Origin: Treponema sp.
GTDB taxonomy: Bacteria; Spirochaetota; Spirochaetia; Treponematales; Breznakiellaceae
DNA: 64,000 bases
Assembly (NCBI GenBank): GCA_009787835.1
Contig: WQSN01000001.1
Location: forward strand, 62,001 to 126,000
Direction: 5' to 3'
Part shown: in pieces, positions 1-9,864 of the stretch
Position numbering within the stretch: the first letter of the stretch is position 1
How the letters are laid out: the number at the start of each line of letters is the position of its first letter
Program-made: the position numbers and the translations under genes
The notes under the pieces: generated by a model
Databases searched by the model: none
What the model was told of the DNA's origin: nothing
What the model saw: the letters and a program-made list of their open reading frames with translations, nothing else

Positions 1-866
1 GAACCGCCTCCGGTCATTACAATACCGTGGTCAACAATATCCGCGGCAAGTTCAGGCGGCGTTTTACCCAAAACAACTTTTATTTCATCTACAATTGAAG
101 TTATTGGATCTTTTAATGCTTCCCTGACTTCCACTGAATCTATTTCAAGCCGGCGAGGAAGACCTGTTATTGCGTCATTGCCTCTCACTTCAAGTTTTTC
201 TATTGTTTTATCGGGTGAGGCGTTTCCTATTTCCATTTTCAGCCGCTCCGCCATGTGTTCGCCGATTATCAGGTTGTGAACGCTGCGTATATGCTTGATA
301 ATCGCGTCATCAAATTCATCGCCGCCGATACGAATTGCGCTTGTGACTACCATACCGCCCAGCGAGATAACAGAGATTTCCGATGTACCGCCTCCGATAT
401 CGCATATCATGTGGCCGGCAGGTTCTCTTATTGGAATGTCCGCACCAATCGCGGCTGCGAGGCTTTCTTCGATTACGTGAACCTCTCTTGCGCCGGATTT
501 ATACGCGCTTTCTTCGACAGCGCGCCTTTCAACCTCGGTAATACAGGATGGAACCCCAATAACCATTCTGGGTTTCAGAAAACGATAACGCGGAAAAACA
601 CGGTAAATAAAATATCGAATCATTTTTTCAGTTGATTCTATATCAGCTATTACACCGTCGCGCATCGGTCTAATGGCAATAATATTCTCCGGAGTTTTCC
701 AGAGCATTCGTTTGGCATCAGCCCCCACAGCGACAATTCTTTTTGTTCCGCGCTCTACCGCCACAACAGACGGTTCATTCAGGACGATGCCCTTGCCCTT
801 AATAAAAATAAGCGTATTACAGGTTCCTAAATCAATACCAAGATCTGATGATATACCGCCTAACAT
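1..866 (-). CDS. mreB: Rod shape-determining protein MreB (partial, 3' end outside window)
   Basis: Actin-like ATPase that forms membrane-associated filaments and guides cell-wall synthesis. The visible 288 residues hold the phosphate-1 loop (DLGTCNTLI, residues 12-20), the phosphate-2 motif (CDIGGGTSE, 155-163) and, at the very edge of the window, the adenosine motif MTGGGS. The start ATG is at 864-866, preceded by a run of GGGAGGG that serves as ribosome-binding site. The gene lies 28 bp downstream of the TPR protein on the same strand and probably shares its promoter. The C-terminal part is cut off by the window edge; nothing looks broken in the part seen. Identification is firm. Confidence 0.97.
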   Translation of the reverse strand, partial: MLGGISSDLGIDLGTCNTLIFIKGKGIVLNEPSVVAVERGTKRIVAVGADAKRMLWKTPENIIAIRPMRDGVIADIESTEKMIRYFIYRVFPRYRFLKPRMVIGVPSCITEVERRAVEESAYKSGAREVHVIEESLAAAIGADIPIREPAGHMICDIGGGTSEISVISLGGMVVTSAIRIGGDEFDDAIIKHIRSVHNLIIGEHMAERLKMEIGNASPDKTIEKLEVRGNDAITGLPRRLEIDSVEVREALKDPITSIVDEIKVVLGKTPPELAADIVDHGIVMTGGG

Positions 867-894
867 GTTTCCCTCCCTCCCAAATTAATTATAT

Positions 895-1836
895 CTAAAT
901 ATTTAGCCGTGCTCTAGCTCTTGCATGAGTTGGATCCTGCCTGTATGCAATTCTCCATTCAGAGCGCGCCCTGGTTGTATCGCCCTGCAGGTTATACAAC
1001 TCACCCAATTGATAATGAACCTCGGCATTTTCTCCCGATGTCTCCAAAATACCCATATATTGTCTTTCCGTTTTATCATAATCGCCTGAAAGAATATAAA
1101 TCTCTGCTAAAAGAAAACGTGAAATATTAACTGATTGTGAATCTTGTGAGTTATCAACGCATTGCTGAAGGTAGCCAATTGCCATATTATACTCTTCCAT
1201 CGCCATATATGAACGCGCAATTGATAATAATAACGCGTCAGACGGCTGTTTTTCATCAATAAATGCGCGGGTAAACGCTTCCACACTGCTGCGGTAATCG
1301 CCGCAGGCTGCGTAAGAAAGTCCCAAAAATTCAGGTATATCATGCGCTTCATAAGACAGGTTATTGGCTGTTTCAAGATATTTTATTGCAAGATCTGCGT
1401 ATTCATTCCCCTTATTGCTGTATGCTTTTCCCAATACATAATAAACCCGTCCGTCTGATGCAGCGTCTTTAAGAAGCAGAGCTTTCCGTAAAGAACGGAT
1501 ACTTTCATCCAGAAAGAAAAGCGTATTCTGGTTATTTATCTGGGAAATGCCAATCTGATAAGCCGCGAAACCGTTTGTTGTAAGCATAAAATAATCTATA
1601 GGTTTTTCTGTTAACGAATTTTTACTGATTTCGTATGCCTGTTCGTATTCTTCATTGTTCCAGATGCGTAAAATTTCCCTTTTTTCATTAACTACTGCTC
1701 CGTTTCTTATTCTTGAAACAGTAAAATATACAACAGCGCCGATGAAAATGATTAAAAAACCAAATATAAGTGCGCGTATTGTTTTAAGCCTGTATATATG
1801 CCGCCCATAGCGGATTCGTGTTTTATCCTGTAACAT
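895..1836 (-). CDS. Membrane-anchored TPR protein upstream of mreB
   Basis: A 313-residue protein with a short basic N-terminus, one membrane segment (about residues 21-44) and tetratricopeptide-type helical repeats over the rest, e.g. around residues 126-300 with the recurring pattern of small and aromatic residues (YVLGKAYSNKG, FLGLSYAACGDY, YQLGELYNLQGD). It should sit in the inner membrane with the repeats on one face as a protein-binding scaffold. It is followed after 28 bp by mreB, so a link to cell-shape or envelope assembly is plausible but inferred. A promoter with TTGACA and TTTAAT boxes lies just upstream. No Shine-Dalgarno site is evident before the ATG. The exact function is unknown. 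Confidence 0.85.
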   Translation of the reverse strand: MLQDKTRIRYGRHIYRLKTIRALIFGFLIIFIGAVVYFTVSRIRNGAVVNEKREILRIWNNEEYEQAYEISKNSLTEKPIDYFMLTTNGFAAYQIGISQINNQNTLFFLDESIRSLRKALLLKDAASDGRVYYVLGKAYSNKGNEYADLAIKYLETANNLSYEAHDIPEFLGLSYAACGDYRSSVEAFTRAFIDEKQPSDALLLSIARSYMAMEEYNMAIGYLQQCVDNSQDSQSVNISRFLLAEIYILSGDYDKTERQYMGILETSGENAEVHYQLGELYNLQGDTTRARSEWRIAYRQDPTHARARARLNI

Positions 1837-1851
1837 TTTTCTTGATAATTA

Positions 1852-1880
1852 ATTAAATACGATTTACGGTAGAATGTCAA
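1852..1880 (-). promoter_or_regulatory. Predicted sigma-70 promoter for the TPR-mreB unit
   Basis: On the minus strand a perfect -35 TTGACA (1875-1880) is followed by a 17-nt spacer and -10 TTTAAT (1852-1857). The expected start is near 1845, giving a leader of about 9 nt before the ATG at 1836. Confidence 0.7.
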
Positions 1881-1956
1881 TTATATTCCATGATTATTAT
1901 AAAAAAACCATAAATATTAGCTTGATAATAACTAAATTATACTGTAAATTAAACCT

Positions 1957-2537
1957 GCGATGAACGCGCTGCCGCTCACTTGACAGTCTGACCACTTTTA
2001 ATACGGATTCCGCGTATTAATGTAAAATATTTTAAGCGGCCAGATTGTCAGGTTGGGAGGAAAGTCCGGGCTCCGCAGGGCATGATGCCGGGTAATACCC
2101 GGGACCGGCATAAACTGCCGGAACAGAGAGCGCAACAGAAAATAAACCGCCCGGCCGCTTAAAATGCTGAGGATTTGAATCAGTTATAAAACTTCATTTT
2201 TAAATGTTAACCGGCGTTTTAAGCGGCCGGGTAAGGGTGAAAAGGCGGGGTAAGAGCCCGCCTCGGCAATGGCAACACTGCCGCAAAGATTCTGGTTTTT
2301 AACCGGGAATTAGGCATGAGTTTTACCGCTGGTAAAACTTAAAGCCCTTTTCCGGTAAAGCCAGAAAATGGCAAGCCTCATCAGGAGCAAAGTCAAGCAG
2401 CGCGTCAACTGCCCGTTGGTTAAGCGCAGGTAGGCTGCTATAAATGGCCGGAGACGGTTATTTAAGACAGATGGCGGCAGCCTGACAACTGAAAATTTCA
2501 GAAGTCAGGCAACAGAACCCGGCTTACAGTTCATCGC
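1957..2537 (+). ncRNA. rnpB: RNase P RNA, type A, unusually long
   Basis: Catalytic RNA that trims tRNA 5' ends. Conserved core blocks are present in order: GAGGAAAGTCCGGGCTCC near 2058, ACAGAGAGCGCAACAGAAA near 2123, GTAAGGGTGAAAAGG near 2231, GGAGCAAAGTCAAG near 2384, GGTAGGCTGCT near 2430 and ACAGAACCCGGCTTACAG near 2511. The ends pair as helix P1: GCGATGAAC (1957-1965) with GTTCATCGC (2529-2537), followed by a T-run. At about 581 nt it is far longer than the 377-nt E. coli RNA. The extra length is mainly in an extended P12 arm (about 2150-2230) and a roughly 65-nt insertion near 2286-2352. It is transcribed opposite to the flanking genes. A possible -10 box TATACT lies at 1938-1943. Confidence 0.96.
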
Positions 2538-2574
2538 GTTTTTTTTACCTGTTTATATTTAATCCTGAACAGTC

Positions 2575-3417
2575 TCATTCTTCAAAATCATTGGTGAGCT
2601 TTTCTTCCTCTTCGTCTTCCTCTTCCTCTTCCTCGTCTTCCATATCGTCCAGATCGGAAAGGGACCCGGTATCTTCGGTATTGAAATAATCTTCCTCGCC
2701 TTCCGCTGATTCTTCAAAATAAAGAATACGCGAACAATAAGGACAGAAAATAAATTCTTCTCCTATGCGTACCTGATTTGCAAACTGAATTGGCAGAATC
2801 ATGTGGCAGCCCATGCAGACATTTCCCTTGATGGCTACAATGCCAATGCCCATTTTATTTTTAATGATCCGTTCAAATTTAAATACCATCTCCGAGTCCA
2901 GATTTTCTGTAAGGTTGTTTTCTTTTTCTCGTAACGCATCTACCTGTTTTCGTTTTTGTTCGATCTCTTCTTCAATTTTTTTTCTGCGTTCTTCAAGCTC
3001 TTTTTCCTGCTGTTCAATAAGGGCTGTATGCTGTTTTATCTGTTCGTCAAGTTCAACAAGTATGCGTTCTCGTTGCTGTAAATCCTTGCGGAACTGCTGC
3101 TCTTTTTCCTTGGCATCGCGGATTTCCTTATCAAGAGCTTCATACTCGCGCTGCGTGCTGATAACGTCCATGTTTTTTTCCGCTTTTTCTCTTGCTGTTT
3201 CTGCTTCAAACAGTTTATTTCTTAAATCGCCTTCTTCCGTTTTTATCCTTTCATAGTCCTGATTTTTTTCTATAAAAGTTTTTTTAATCCTTGTCAGCAG
3301 TTCTTCCTGCGTGCTCAGCAGTTTGGGAATTTCCTGGATATTTTTTTCCAAACCAATTTTTTCATAAATTATTTCCTGCAAAGTGCGCAGTTTATTCAGA
3401 TCGTTTTCAGTTACCAT
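2575..3417 (-). CDS. Coiled-coil protein with C4-type zinc ribbon
   Basis: A 280-residue protein with a long charged coiled coil (about residues 1-185). A C-terminal zinc ribbon follows, with two knuckles, CMGC and CPYC (about residues 202-228, 20-odd residues apart), and then a very acidic tail rich in Glu and Asp. This layout matches the bacterial C4-type zinc-ribbon family often found near nucleic-acid genes; the role is not established. A strong ribosome-binding site (AAGAGGAGAG) precedes the ATG at 3417. It follows rpoD by about 75 bp and is the last gene of the long minus-strand run that begins at purE. It converges on rnpB. Confidence 0.85.
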   Translation of the reverse strand: MVTENDLNKLRTLQEIIYEKIGLEKNIQEIPKLLSTQEELLTRIKKTFIEKNQDYERIKTEEGDLRNKLFEAETAREKAEKNMDVISTQREYEALDKEIRDAKEKEQQFRKDLQQRERILVELDEQIKQHTALIEQQEKELEERRKKIEEEIEQKRKQVDALREKENNLTENLDSEMVFKFERIIKNKMGIGIVAIKGNVCMGCHMILPIQFANQVRIGEEFIFCPYCSRILYFEESAEGEEDYFNTEDTGSLSDLDDMEDEEEEEEDEEEEKLTNDFEE

Positions 3418-3492
3418 GTATTCTCTCCTCTTTAAAACCTAACATAAAATAATTATTTTGAATATCAGACGTAAAAAACCCATATTCGGGAT

Positions 3493-5382
3493 TTAGTGGT
3501 CCAAATAATCTTTTAATTTACGGCTTCTTTTTGGATGCCTTAAACGGCGCAGGGCTTTGGCTTCTATCTGCCTTATCCGCTCGCGTGTTACATTGAAATA
3601 AAGGCCTACTTCTTCAAGCGTCAATGAATAACCGTCTTCAAGACCGAAACGCATTTTCAATACTTCCTGTTCACGGGCAGGAAGCGTCGAAAGCACTCCG
3701 CCTAGCTGTTCCTGAAGCAAAGTAAAAGCCGTCTGGTTTGCCGGATTTTCCACATCCTTGTCCTCAATAAAATCGCCTAAAAGAGAGTCCTCTTCTTCGC
3801 CGATTGGAGTTTCAAGGCTGATTGGTTCCCTTGCTACATTTTTCACGGATTTTACCCGCATTGCTGTCCAGCTTCCGCCAAGTTTATCCGCTATTTCTTC
3901 GTCGGTAGGTTCGCGGCCCAGGGATTGTAAAAGCTGCCTTGATTCGCGGACTACCTTGTTGATCTGCTCGATCATGTGTACAGGCACGCGGATGGTTCTC
4001 GCCTGATCGGATATGGAACGGGTGATAGCCTGCCTTATCCACCATGTGGCGTAAGTTGAAAATTTAAACCCTTTTTGATATTCAAATTTTTCGACAGCTT
4101 TAATCAGTCCGATGTTTCCTTCCTGAACAAGGTCGAAGAAATGAAGCCCTCTGTTTGTATATTTTTTGGCGATAGAAACCACAAGCCTTAAGTTTGCCCG
4201 TATCAGCCTGTCCTTCGCGTTTTTCATCATTACCCTGCCGCGGCTTATTTCATTTGCCATTTGATTAATATTATCAATAGGCTCTTCAAATTCCGCTTCG
4301 AGCGTTCTGAGTTTTTTCTGCGTAACCTGTATCTGCCTTATCTTTTCCTTGATCTCTTCCGATGTCAGGCCAAGGTCTGTTTCCAGACGTTCACGCTCAT
4401 CCTTGATTGTCAGGAAACGCCCAAGCGTCCGCAGTTCTTTCAGCGAAGTAACTTTAAGATGTTTTTCAAGGCGTTCCTGTTCTTTTATATAACGTTTAAT
4501 TTTCTTTGCGGCCTGAATGAATTTGTCGGAAAAGTCCTGAATTTCCTCAGGGTGTATCTGAGTGTTTTTTACAACCTTCATTATCCGCCTGCGAATTGTG
4601 GAACATTCCCTGTCTTCAAGATAATCCATATCTTTTGATATAAGCTGTTTTTTATATTCAATATAGTTTTTCAGGTCTGTAAGAATTGCGCGTAACGTAT
4701 CCTTGTAAAACTGATTTAGCCTGCGGCATTCGGTCATTTGCTCTGTTATTTCTTTTTTGGAAAGGTTAAGTTCCCTCATGTCTCTTTTTGCGAATGCTTT
4801 TTGCGCTATCTGATAAAATTCAGGGATAATCATGCCTGATTTTTTTATCACATTCTTTACGATGTTTTCTCCCTCTTCCATAGATTTTGAAAGCTCTATT
4901 TCCTGTTCCGCCGTTAAAAGATGTTCCCTTCCAATCTCACGCAGATACAGTCTGATGGGATCGTCAACCAGAGATGATTCTTTGTCTCCTGCTGCGGCGG
5001 AACGTTTTTTTGCGCTGTCATTCCCCTTGCGGGTATCGTTATCTTCATCCTCAGACGTTGAATCTTCTTCCACAAGCTGCACATTGTTGGCTTCAAGCAG
5101 TGCGAGAACCTGCTCAATTTTATCAGAGTTGGTTATATGCTCCGGAAGAAAATCAGACAATTCCTCATAGGACAGGGTCTTCTTCTCTTTGGCGTATTCA
5201 AGCAGTTTTATGATTGCAGGATCGGATGCCGCCTGCTCATCTGATAATACTAGATCACCTGACTGCCGGCTTTCTTCCTTTGCCCTGGGTTTGGCATACA
5301 TTATTCTGTGTTTGGTTTTTTTTGAGAAATGATTTAACAGGGGAGAAATTTTCTTACGTCTTGAAATCGCAAGGTTTAACAT
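3493..5382 (-). CDS. rpoD: Primary RNA polymerase sigma factor RpoD (sigma-70)
   Basis: Housekeeping sigma factor, 629 residues. It has region 1.2 ([12 protein letters not shown], about 142-153), a long non-conserved segment, region 2 with the core-binding and -10 recognition helices ([30 protein letters not shown]), region 3 and region 4 with the -35 helix-turn-helix ([20 protein letters not shown]) near the C-terminus. The start at 5382 is chosen because GAAGGA, embedded in the last codons of dnaG, sits 9 nt before this ATG. The dnaG stop lies 6 bp upstream, so the two are translationally linked. The dnaG-rpoD pairing is the classic macromolecular synthesis operon arrangement. Confidence 0.97.
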   Translation of the reverse strand: MLNLAISRRKKISPLLNHFSKKTKHRIMYAKPRAKEESRQSGDLVLSDEQAASDPAIIKLLEYAKEKKTLSYEELSDFLPEHITNSDKIEQVLALLEANNVQLVEEDSTSEDEDNDTRKGNDSAKKRSAAAGDKESSLVDDPIRLYLREIGREHLLTAEQEIELSKSMEEGENIVKNVIKKSGMIIPEFYQIAQKAFAKRDMRELNLSKKEITEQMTECRRLNQFYKDTLRAILTDLKNYIEYKKQLISKDMDYLEDRECSTIRRRIMKVVKNTQIHPEEIQDFSDKFIQAAKKIKRYIKEQERLEKHLKVTSLKELRTLGRFLTIKDERERLETDLGLTSEEIKEKIRQIQVTQKKLRTLEAEFEEPIDNINQMANEISRGRVMMKNAKDRLIRANLRLVVSIAKKYTNRGLHFFDLVQEGNIGLIKAVEKFEYQKGFKFSTYATWWIRQAITRSISDQARTIRVPVHMIEQINKVVRESRQLLQSLGREPTDEEIADKLGGSWTAMRVKSVKNVAREPISLETPIGEEEDSLLGDFIEDKDVENPANQTAFTLLQEQLGGVLSTLPAREQEVLKMRFGLEDGYSLTLEEVGLYFNVTRERIRQIEAKALRRLRHPKRSRKLKDYLDH

Positions 5383-5388
5383 TATTTG

Positions 5389-7284
5389 TCATCCTTCTTC
5401 TGGTCTTCGCATAAGTGAATCAAGTTCACGCATTTGCGAGTCTATATACTTTTTTTCTGCCAGTAATTCATTAATATATTCGCTGTCATCATCTGAATAA
5501 CGTTCGCTGATCCGCATTTCCGCGCTTATTTCCGTAAGCCTTTTGCGCAGCCTTTTCTTTCTGATTTCTGTTATGCCGTCCTCCATAAGCCGCCTGGGTT
5601 CGCGCCCGGGACCGCCTGAAAATTCCGCCGATGATCCGCGGCTGGCTATAAAATTTTTTAACGGCTCATTTGTAATCCTTGAAAGCAAAGAATCAATATC
5701 GCTTTCATCATGGACAAAACATTCTTCCAATGCGATAAAGAGTTCCTTTGCATCAGGATCATCGATCTCCTTAATTTCCAAAGCTGCGCGGAAATCCGGA
5801 TACAGCTTCATATTTACCGATACAACTGTAAGTAAAAACAATTCGGCATTCATGCGGACAGGACCTCTGCCCGTAAACGGGCCTGATGAAACGTTTATCT
5901 GCTTTTCAAAAATCTCCTGCCGCGTACCTTTCTTCCATCTGGAGTAATCCTTTTGCACCGCATCCCGCTCAACGCCAAAAGCATCCGCGATAATTGCCGT
6001 ACAATCGCCGCGTTCAATTTCAGAATTAAGCGCGTCCAAGTACGGAAATAAAAATTCCACCGCGCGATTCTTTGCGCTGCCAGCACTCTTAAACTGAGAC
6101 TTACCGCGAAAAATTAGGTACTCAAAGTCATTTATAGTACAATCCATAATTTTTTTCAATATCTGCGGACTGAATTTTTGCAAAATTTCAGCAGGATCTT
6201 TAAATTCAGCGGTTTCACTGCCTGTTTCCCTCTTAAGTCCCTCCTGAAGCTGAGCGATAGAGCTGATTATGCCGTTTTTCCGGCAAGTTAAAATCGCCTT
6301 GTAAGCCGCTTTTTGACCTGCCTCGTCAGTGTCAAAAACAATGATCACCCTCTCCGCCCATCGATGCAGAAGGCTTGCCTGCTCATCTGTAAACGCTGTC
6401 CCCAGGGGAGCTACGGCATTGGTAACGCCGGCCTGGTGCAGGGCGATCACATCCATATACCCTTCGGCGATATACACTGTCTTGGTTTGCCTGATTTCCG
6501 GTAATGCGAGATCAAGCGCATAAAGTGTTTGTCCTTTTTTGTATATATCAGTCTCCGGTGAGTTGATATATTTTGGAGGTTCCTTTCCGTCACTTTGCAG
6601 AACGCCGGGTAATGCCCTGCCGCCGAAAGCGGCGACTCTTGACTGGCGGTCTGTTATTGGGAACATCAGCCTTCCTGAAAACATGGGCGATGCCTTGTAC
6701 CGCGCTGAAAATAATCCCGATTTATCCAGAAAATCTTCCGAATAACCTTTCTGTTTTAAAAAATGATACAGAAAGTTTCGATCCGAAGGAGAAAAGCCAA
6801 GCTTAAAACGTTCAATCATCTGTTCGCTGATGCTTCTGTCAATTAAATATTTATAGGCATTCTGCCCTTCAGGTTTTTCTTTTAAGAAATGCTGAAATGT
6901 CACAGTGGTTCTGCGGTACAGTTCAAAGAGTTCCTCTTTTTTCGTGTTATCAAATTCATCCTCCCCTGCTCCGCCGTCTTCATAAACTATTTCAATTCCA
7001 ATCTTTTTCGCAAGGGTTCTGATGGCTTCAGGATATGTCAGTTTATCCATTTCCATTATAAAACCGATAATGCTGCCGCCTTTACCGCAGCCGAAACAGT
7101 GATACATTTTTAAATCCGGATCCACTTTAAAAGACGGAGTTTTTTCCTGCCCTCCTCCGTGGAATGGACATCTTCCCCACCACCGTCCGCTCTTTTTCTC
7201 CAAACGCACATAATCTTCCACTATTGATATTGCGTTGAGACGGTTATTTACTTCCTGAATTGTTGATTTTGAAATTAATCTCAT
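5389..7284 (-). CDS. dnaG: DNA primase DnaG
   Basis: Makes RNA primers at the replication fork. From N- to C-terminus: a CHC2 zinc finger (CPFH ... CFGCGKGG) in which the CPFH is followed by GGGQEKTPSF, slightly longer than usual; the primase N-terminal fold; a Toprim core (YIAEGYMDV and VFDTDEAGQKAA); and a helical C-terminal region. The open frame extends upstream into mltG, but the family N-terminus begins at MRLISKSTIQEV. I chose the ATG at 7284, with TGGA six bases upstream; an ATG two codons earlier (7290) is possible. That gives 631 residues. It follows mltG by about 25 bp and is coupled to rpoD. Confidence 0.96.
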   Translation of the reverse strand: MRLISKSTIQEVNNRLNAISIVEDYVRLEKKSGRWWGRCPFHGGGQEKTPSFKVDPDLKMYHCFGCGKGGSIIGFIMEMDKLTYPEAIRTLAKKIGIEIVYEDGGAGEDEFDNTKKEELFELYRRTTVTFQHFLKEKPEGQNAYKYLIDRSISEQMIERFKLGFSPSDRNFLYHFLKQKGYSEDFLDKSGLFSARYKASPMFSGRLMFPITDRQSRVAAFGGRALPGVLQSDGKEPPKYINSPETDIYKKGQTLYALDLALPEIRQTKTVYIAEGYMDVIALHQAGVTNAVAPLGTAFTDEQASLLHRWAERVIIVFDTDEAGQKAAYKAILTCRKNGIISSIAQLQEGLKRETGSETAEFKDPAEILQKFSPQILKKIMDCTINDFEYLIFRGKSQFKSAGSAKNRAVEFLFPYLDALNSEIERGDCTAIIADAFGVERDAVQKDYSRWKKGTRQEIFEKQINVSSGPFTGRGPVRMNAELFLLTVVSVNMKLYPDFRAALEIKEIDDPDAKELFIALEECFVHDESDIDSLLSRITNEPLKNFIASRGSSAEFSGGPGREPRRLMEDGITEIRKKRLRKRLTEISAEMRISERYSDDDSEYINELLAEKKYIDSQMRELDSLMRRPEEG

Positions 7285-7309
7285 AAGCATTCCATTTTGA
7301 ATATCTGTA

Positions 7310-8401
7310 TCAGGAACTGCCTTTTGGCAGCAATTGTCCCGCTCTGATATGTTCGTCAAATGTTCTGGAAAAATAATGCCTTCCTGATTGCGGATCATCA
7401 AGGCGGAAATAGAGGAACTCTGTAATTTCCGGAGAGAACGCCGCTTCAAGGGCAATTGTTCCCGGCGCGGAGATAGGCCCTGGAGGCAATCCCGGCACAA
7501 GGTATGTGTTGTAAGGATCTCGGATTTCCAGGTCCCTGTTCAGAATTACTGTTGGATGCGGTTTATCCAGAATTTCTGTTATAATATATTCCACAGTAGC
7601 GCATGATTGCAGCGCCATGCCAATGTTTATTCTGTTATAAAAAACTCCCGCCATTACAGGCGCTTCTTCCTCAAGACGGTATTCACGTTCTACGATGGAA
7701 GCCATTATTACCTTTTCATATAATTCCTTTGAACTCATGGAATGAACAGAAGGATTTATATTTTCTATTCTGCTGAAAAAATTGTCAGCTAATGCCTTTA
7801 CAACCATGTCCGCAGGATACTCCGCCGGAAACATATAGGTATCCGGAAAAAGGTAACCTTCCATGGAAGAGCCTGGTATCCTGTAACTGTTGATAATTGC
7901 CGTGTCTCTTGAAGCCGCAAGAAATTCATCAGATGAACAGATTCCGGCTTCTTCAAATATTTTCGCCGCTTTTTTCAGCGTTGCGCCTTCCGGAACTGTA
8001 ACGCGATGCAGAATCTGCCTGCCCGAAATCAAAATGCGGTATATGGCAATCTGGGTTGCGGGTATTTCGAGCCTGTATGTTCCGTTCTTTAAAAAATTAT
8101 CTCCAAAACGGCATATCAATTGCCAAAAATATCTGTTTTTTATTAGGCCCGCTCTTTCAAGGCGCGTCCCGACAGACCGGGCGCTTTCCCCCTTTCGCAC
8201 TTCAATTTGATAACTGCTGTCCTCATTGCGTATGATTCCATCCTGTTCCGAAAAGGAAAAATTTTCATTCTGGGGCGGTGAATTTAAGTGCATAATTACG
8301 CCAAGCGAGATAATGATAATCAGAAGAGAAAGAGCTATAAAAATGGCGAAAATCTTCAGTATAAGGGAAAAAATACGTAATTTTTTATTATCTTTACTCA
8401 A
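7310..8401 (-). CDS. mltG: Endolytic murein transglycosylase MltG (YceG family)
   Basis: Inner-membrane enzyme that cleaves nascent glycan strands and sets their length. A membrane segment at about residues 12-36 is followed by a LysM-like subdomain (YQIEVRKGESARSVG) and the YceG catalytic domain. The latter has the conserved IMASIVERE, with the catalytic Glu, and the C-terminal block NTYLVPGLPPGPISAPG. The length of 363 residues is normal. The start codon is TTG at 8401, the only suitable start before the membrane segment; GGGGA sits 5-6 nt upstream. It overlaps no neighbour and lies 21 bp after the MBL-fold gene and 25 bp before dnaG. Confidence 0.94.
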   Translation of the reverse strand: MSKDNKKLRIFSLILKIFAIFIALSLLIIIISLGVIMHLNSPPQNENFSFSEQDGIIRNEDSSYQIEVRKGESARSVGTRLERAGLIKNRYFWQLICRFGDNFLKNGTYRLEIPATQIAIYRILISGRQILHRVTVPEGATLKKAAKIFEEAGICSSDEFLAASRDTAIINSYRIPGSSMEGYLFPDTYMFPAEYPADMVVKALADNFFSRIENINPSVHSMSSKELYEKVIMASIVEREYRLEEEAPVMAGVFYNRINIGMALQSCATVEYIITEILDKPHPTVILNRDLEIRDPYNTYLVPGLPPGPISAPGTIALEAAFSPEITEFLYFRLDDPQSGRHYFSRTFDEHIRAGQLLPKGSS

Positions 8402-8422
8402 TTATTCCCCATATTATAACGG

Positions 8423-9364
8423 TTATATTGAGATTTCAAGACCTTCACAAGCCAGGGATAATTCAATTCCCTTTATATTCATCCGTTCAAGATACCATCG
8501 AGCCGATTGCAGTAAACCGTAAATTTTTTGATCATCGTATGATGGATCATGGTGGAACATTACCATGTGTTTAATTCTCCAGGTAGCGGCGAAATCCACA
8601 GCGAGGCTGAACGCGCTGTGTCCCCAATTGTATTTATCAATAGCCTCGCCAAGCGTATATTGGCAGTCTATTATTATTACATCCGCGCCTTCAAAAAAGC
8701 GTGCGTTTTCGTCTGTCTTCTGAAAATCAACAGAGGTAAGCTCAGTATCTGTTGAATAAATTAACCGTTTTCCGTTTTCATTAATGCTGTACGCGTAAGA
8801 ATCACCTGGATGATTCATCTTTTTATGGTTTATTAACCGCCCGCCAATATTAACCTCTTTATTTAATACGTGATATGTTTTTTGGGCTCTTAAGGCATCC
8901 AGATTTACCGGAAAATACGGATGCATCATCTGACCGCTCAGAATCTTCTCAATTCCTGAAACAGGCGAATAAAAATCCATTTGAATGTTTGGATTGTAAC
9001 CGGGACCAAAGAAAGGCAGTCCCTGTAAATGATCCCAGTGAAAATGCGACATAAAAACATGATAATGAGGTTGTTTGCGGTTTTCATTCGCCTGGGCCAT
9101 CCACATTTCGCGTAATCCTGAACCGCAGTCGAAAATTATGCAATCATCCGGTTCTTCAAATTCTACGCTTACACATGGGCTGTTTCCGCCTACCGTGCCG
9201 AAAAGCCACGGCGGAAGGCCTGCCAAAAACCGTTCCCTGCTTTCCGCGTTAACAATATCATCAGGCGTGATCTGCTCTACAATTGCGGAAATTTTACTCT
9301 TTAAACGGACCGGCGTAATTGGCGTCGGAAGGGAACCGCGCACTCCCCAAAAACGGATTTTCAT
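8423..9364 (-). CDS. MBL-fold metallo-hydrolase
   Basis: A 313-residue metallo-beta-lactamase-fold protein. The family start MKIRFWGVRGSLPTP is typical of the PhnP/RNase Z-like branch. The metal site includes SHFHWDHLQG (about residues 128-137, the HxHxDH motif), a Ser-Thr-Asp near STDTELTS and a late His (MFHHDPSYDD). The substrate is unknown; related proteins hydrolyse phosphodiesters or cyclic nucleotides, but nothing here fixes that. A ribosome-binding site AAGAGG lies 7-8 nt before the ATG. It sits 11 bp after the YkgJ-type gene in the purine-dnaG run. Confidence 0.88.
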   Translation of the reverse strand: MKIRFWGVRGSLPTPITPVRLKSKISAIVEQITPDDIVNAESRERFLAGLPPWLFGTVGGNSPCVSVEFEEPDDCIIFDCGSGLREMWMAQANENRKQPHYHVFMSHFHWDHLQGLPFFGPGYNPNIQMDFYSPVSGIEKILSGQMMHPYFPVNLDALRAQKTYHVLNKEVNIGGRLINHKKMNHPGDSYAYSINENGKRLIYSTDTELTSVDFQKTDENARFFEGADVIIIDCQYTLGEAIDKYNWGHSAFSLAVDFAATWRIKHMVMFHHDPSYDDQKIYGLLQSARWYLERMNIKGIELSLACEGLEISI

Positions 9365-9375
9365 GTGTATACCTC

Positions 9376-9816
9376 TTATTTGTTTATTATCGGCTCACAA
9401 TCACGTAATTTTATGTTCTGTTCTATGGCTTTTGCGGTATGCAGCGCACCTGAGTTTATTCCCGGGCAGCCCGATGCTGTCACTTCCCAGTTTTGAGCTG
9501 ACGCTACAATGGATTCCCAGAACGGAAAAGTTCTGCATTGCAGAGGACGCGCCCTGTAAACAGTGCAGTTTGAATCCCAAAAAATGCAGTCTTTATTTGA
9601 CTTTTCCTTCAGGGAAAGCGCTATCTTCCCCTGCATATCTGTAACCCAGCGGCAATAAATCATTGTAAAGCGGTTACTGTCCATTTTAAGCTCACAGGCT
9701 AATTTTTCCAGGTCTTTCTGTGAAAGAAAAACAAAACCTTCTTCATACCGGCAGCACGAAGAACAACGTTTACAGGAAAATTTTAGACCGGACGCATAAA
9801 ATGGTTTATGTATCAT
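9376..9816 (-). CDS. YkgJ-family cysteine-cluster protein
   Basis: A 146-residue protein with the spaced cysteines of the YkgJ/UPF0153 family: CKRCSSCCRYEEG near the N-terminus, then CIFWDSNCTVYRARPLQCRTFPFW, and a final CPGI. These are thought to bind zinc or an Fe-S cluster, and the biochemical role is unknown. It is 48 bp downstream of purD and 11 bp upstream of the MBL-fold gene, so it is probably co-transcribed with both. No obvious defect. The family call is confident; no function is claimed. Confidence 0.88.
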   Translation of the reverse strand: MIHKPFYASGLKFSCKRCSSCCRYEEGFVFLSQKDLEKLACELKMDSNRFTMIYCRWVTDMQGKIALSLKEKSNKDCIFWDSNCTVYRARPLQCRTFPFWESIVASAQNWEVTASGCPGINSGALHTAKAIEQNIKLRDCEPIINK

Positions 9817-9864
9817 GAATAATAAAATTATAATGTATCAGGGAGGCGCTTATCAAGATTACTT

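Noticed and set aside
4261..4638. 125-codon plus-strand frame
   Set aside because: Antisense shadow of the rpoD coding sequence.
9075..9644. 189-codon plus-strand frame
   Set aside because: Antisense to the MBL-fold and YkgJ genes, which have clear motifs; no ribosome-binding site or recognisable product.
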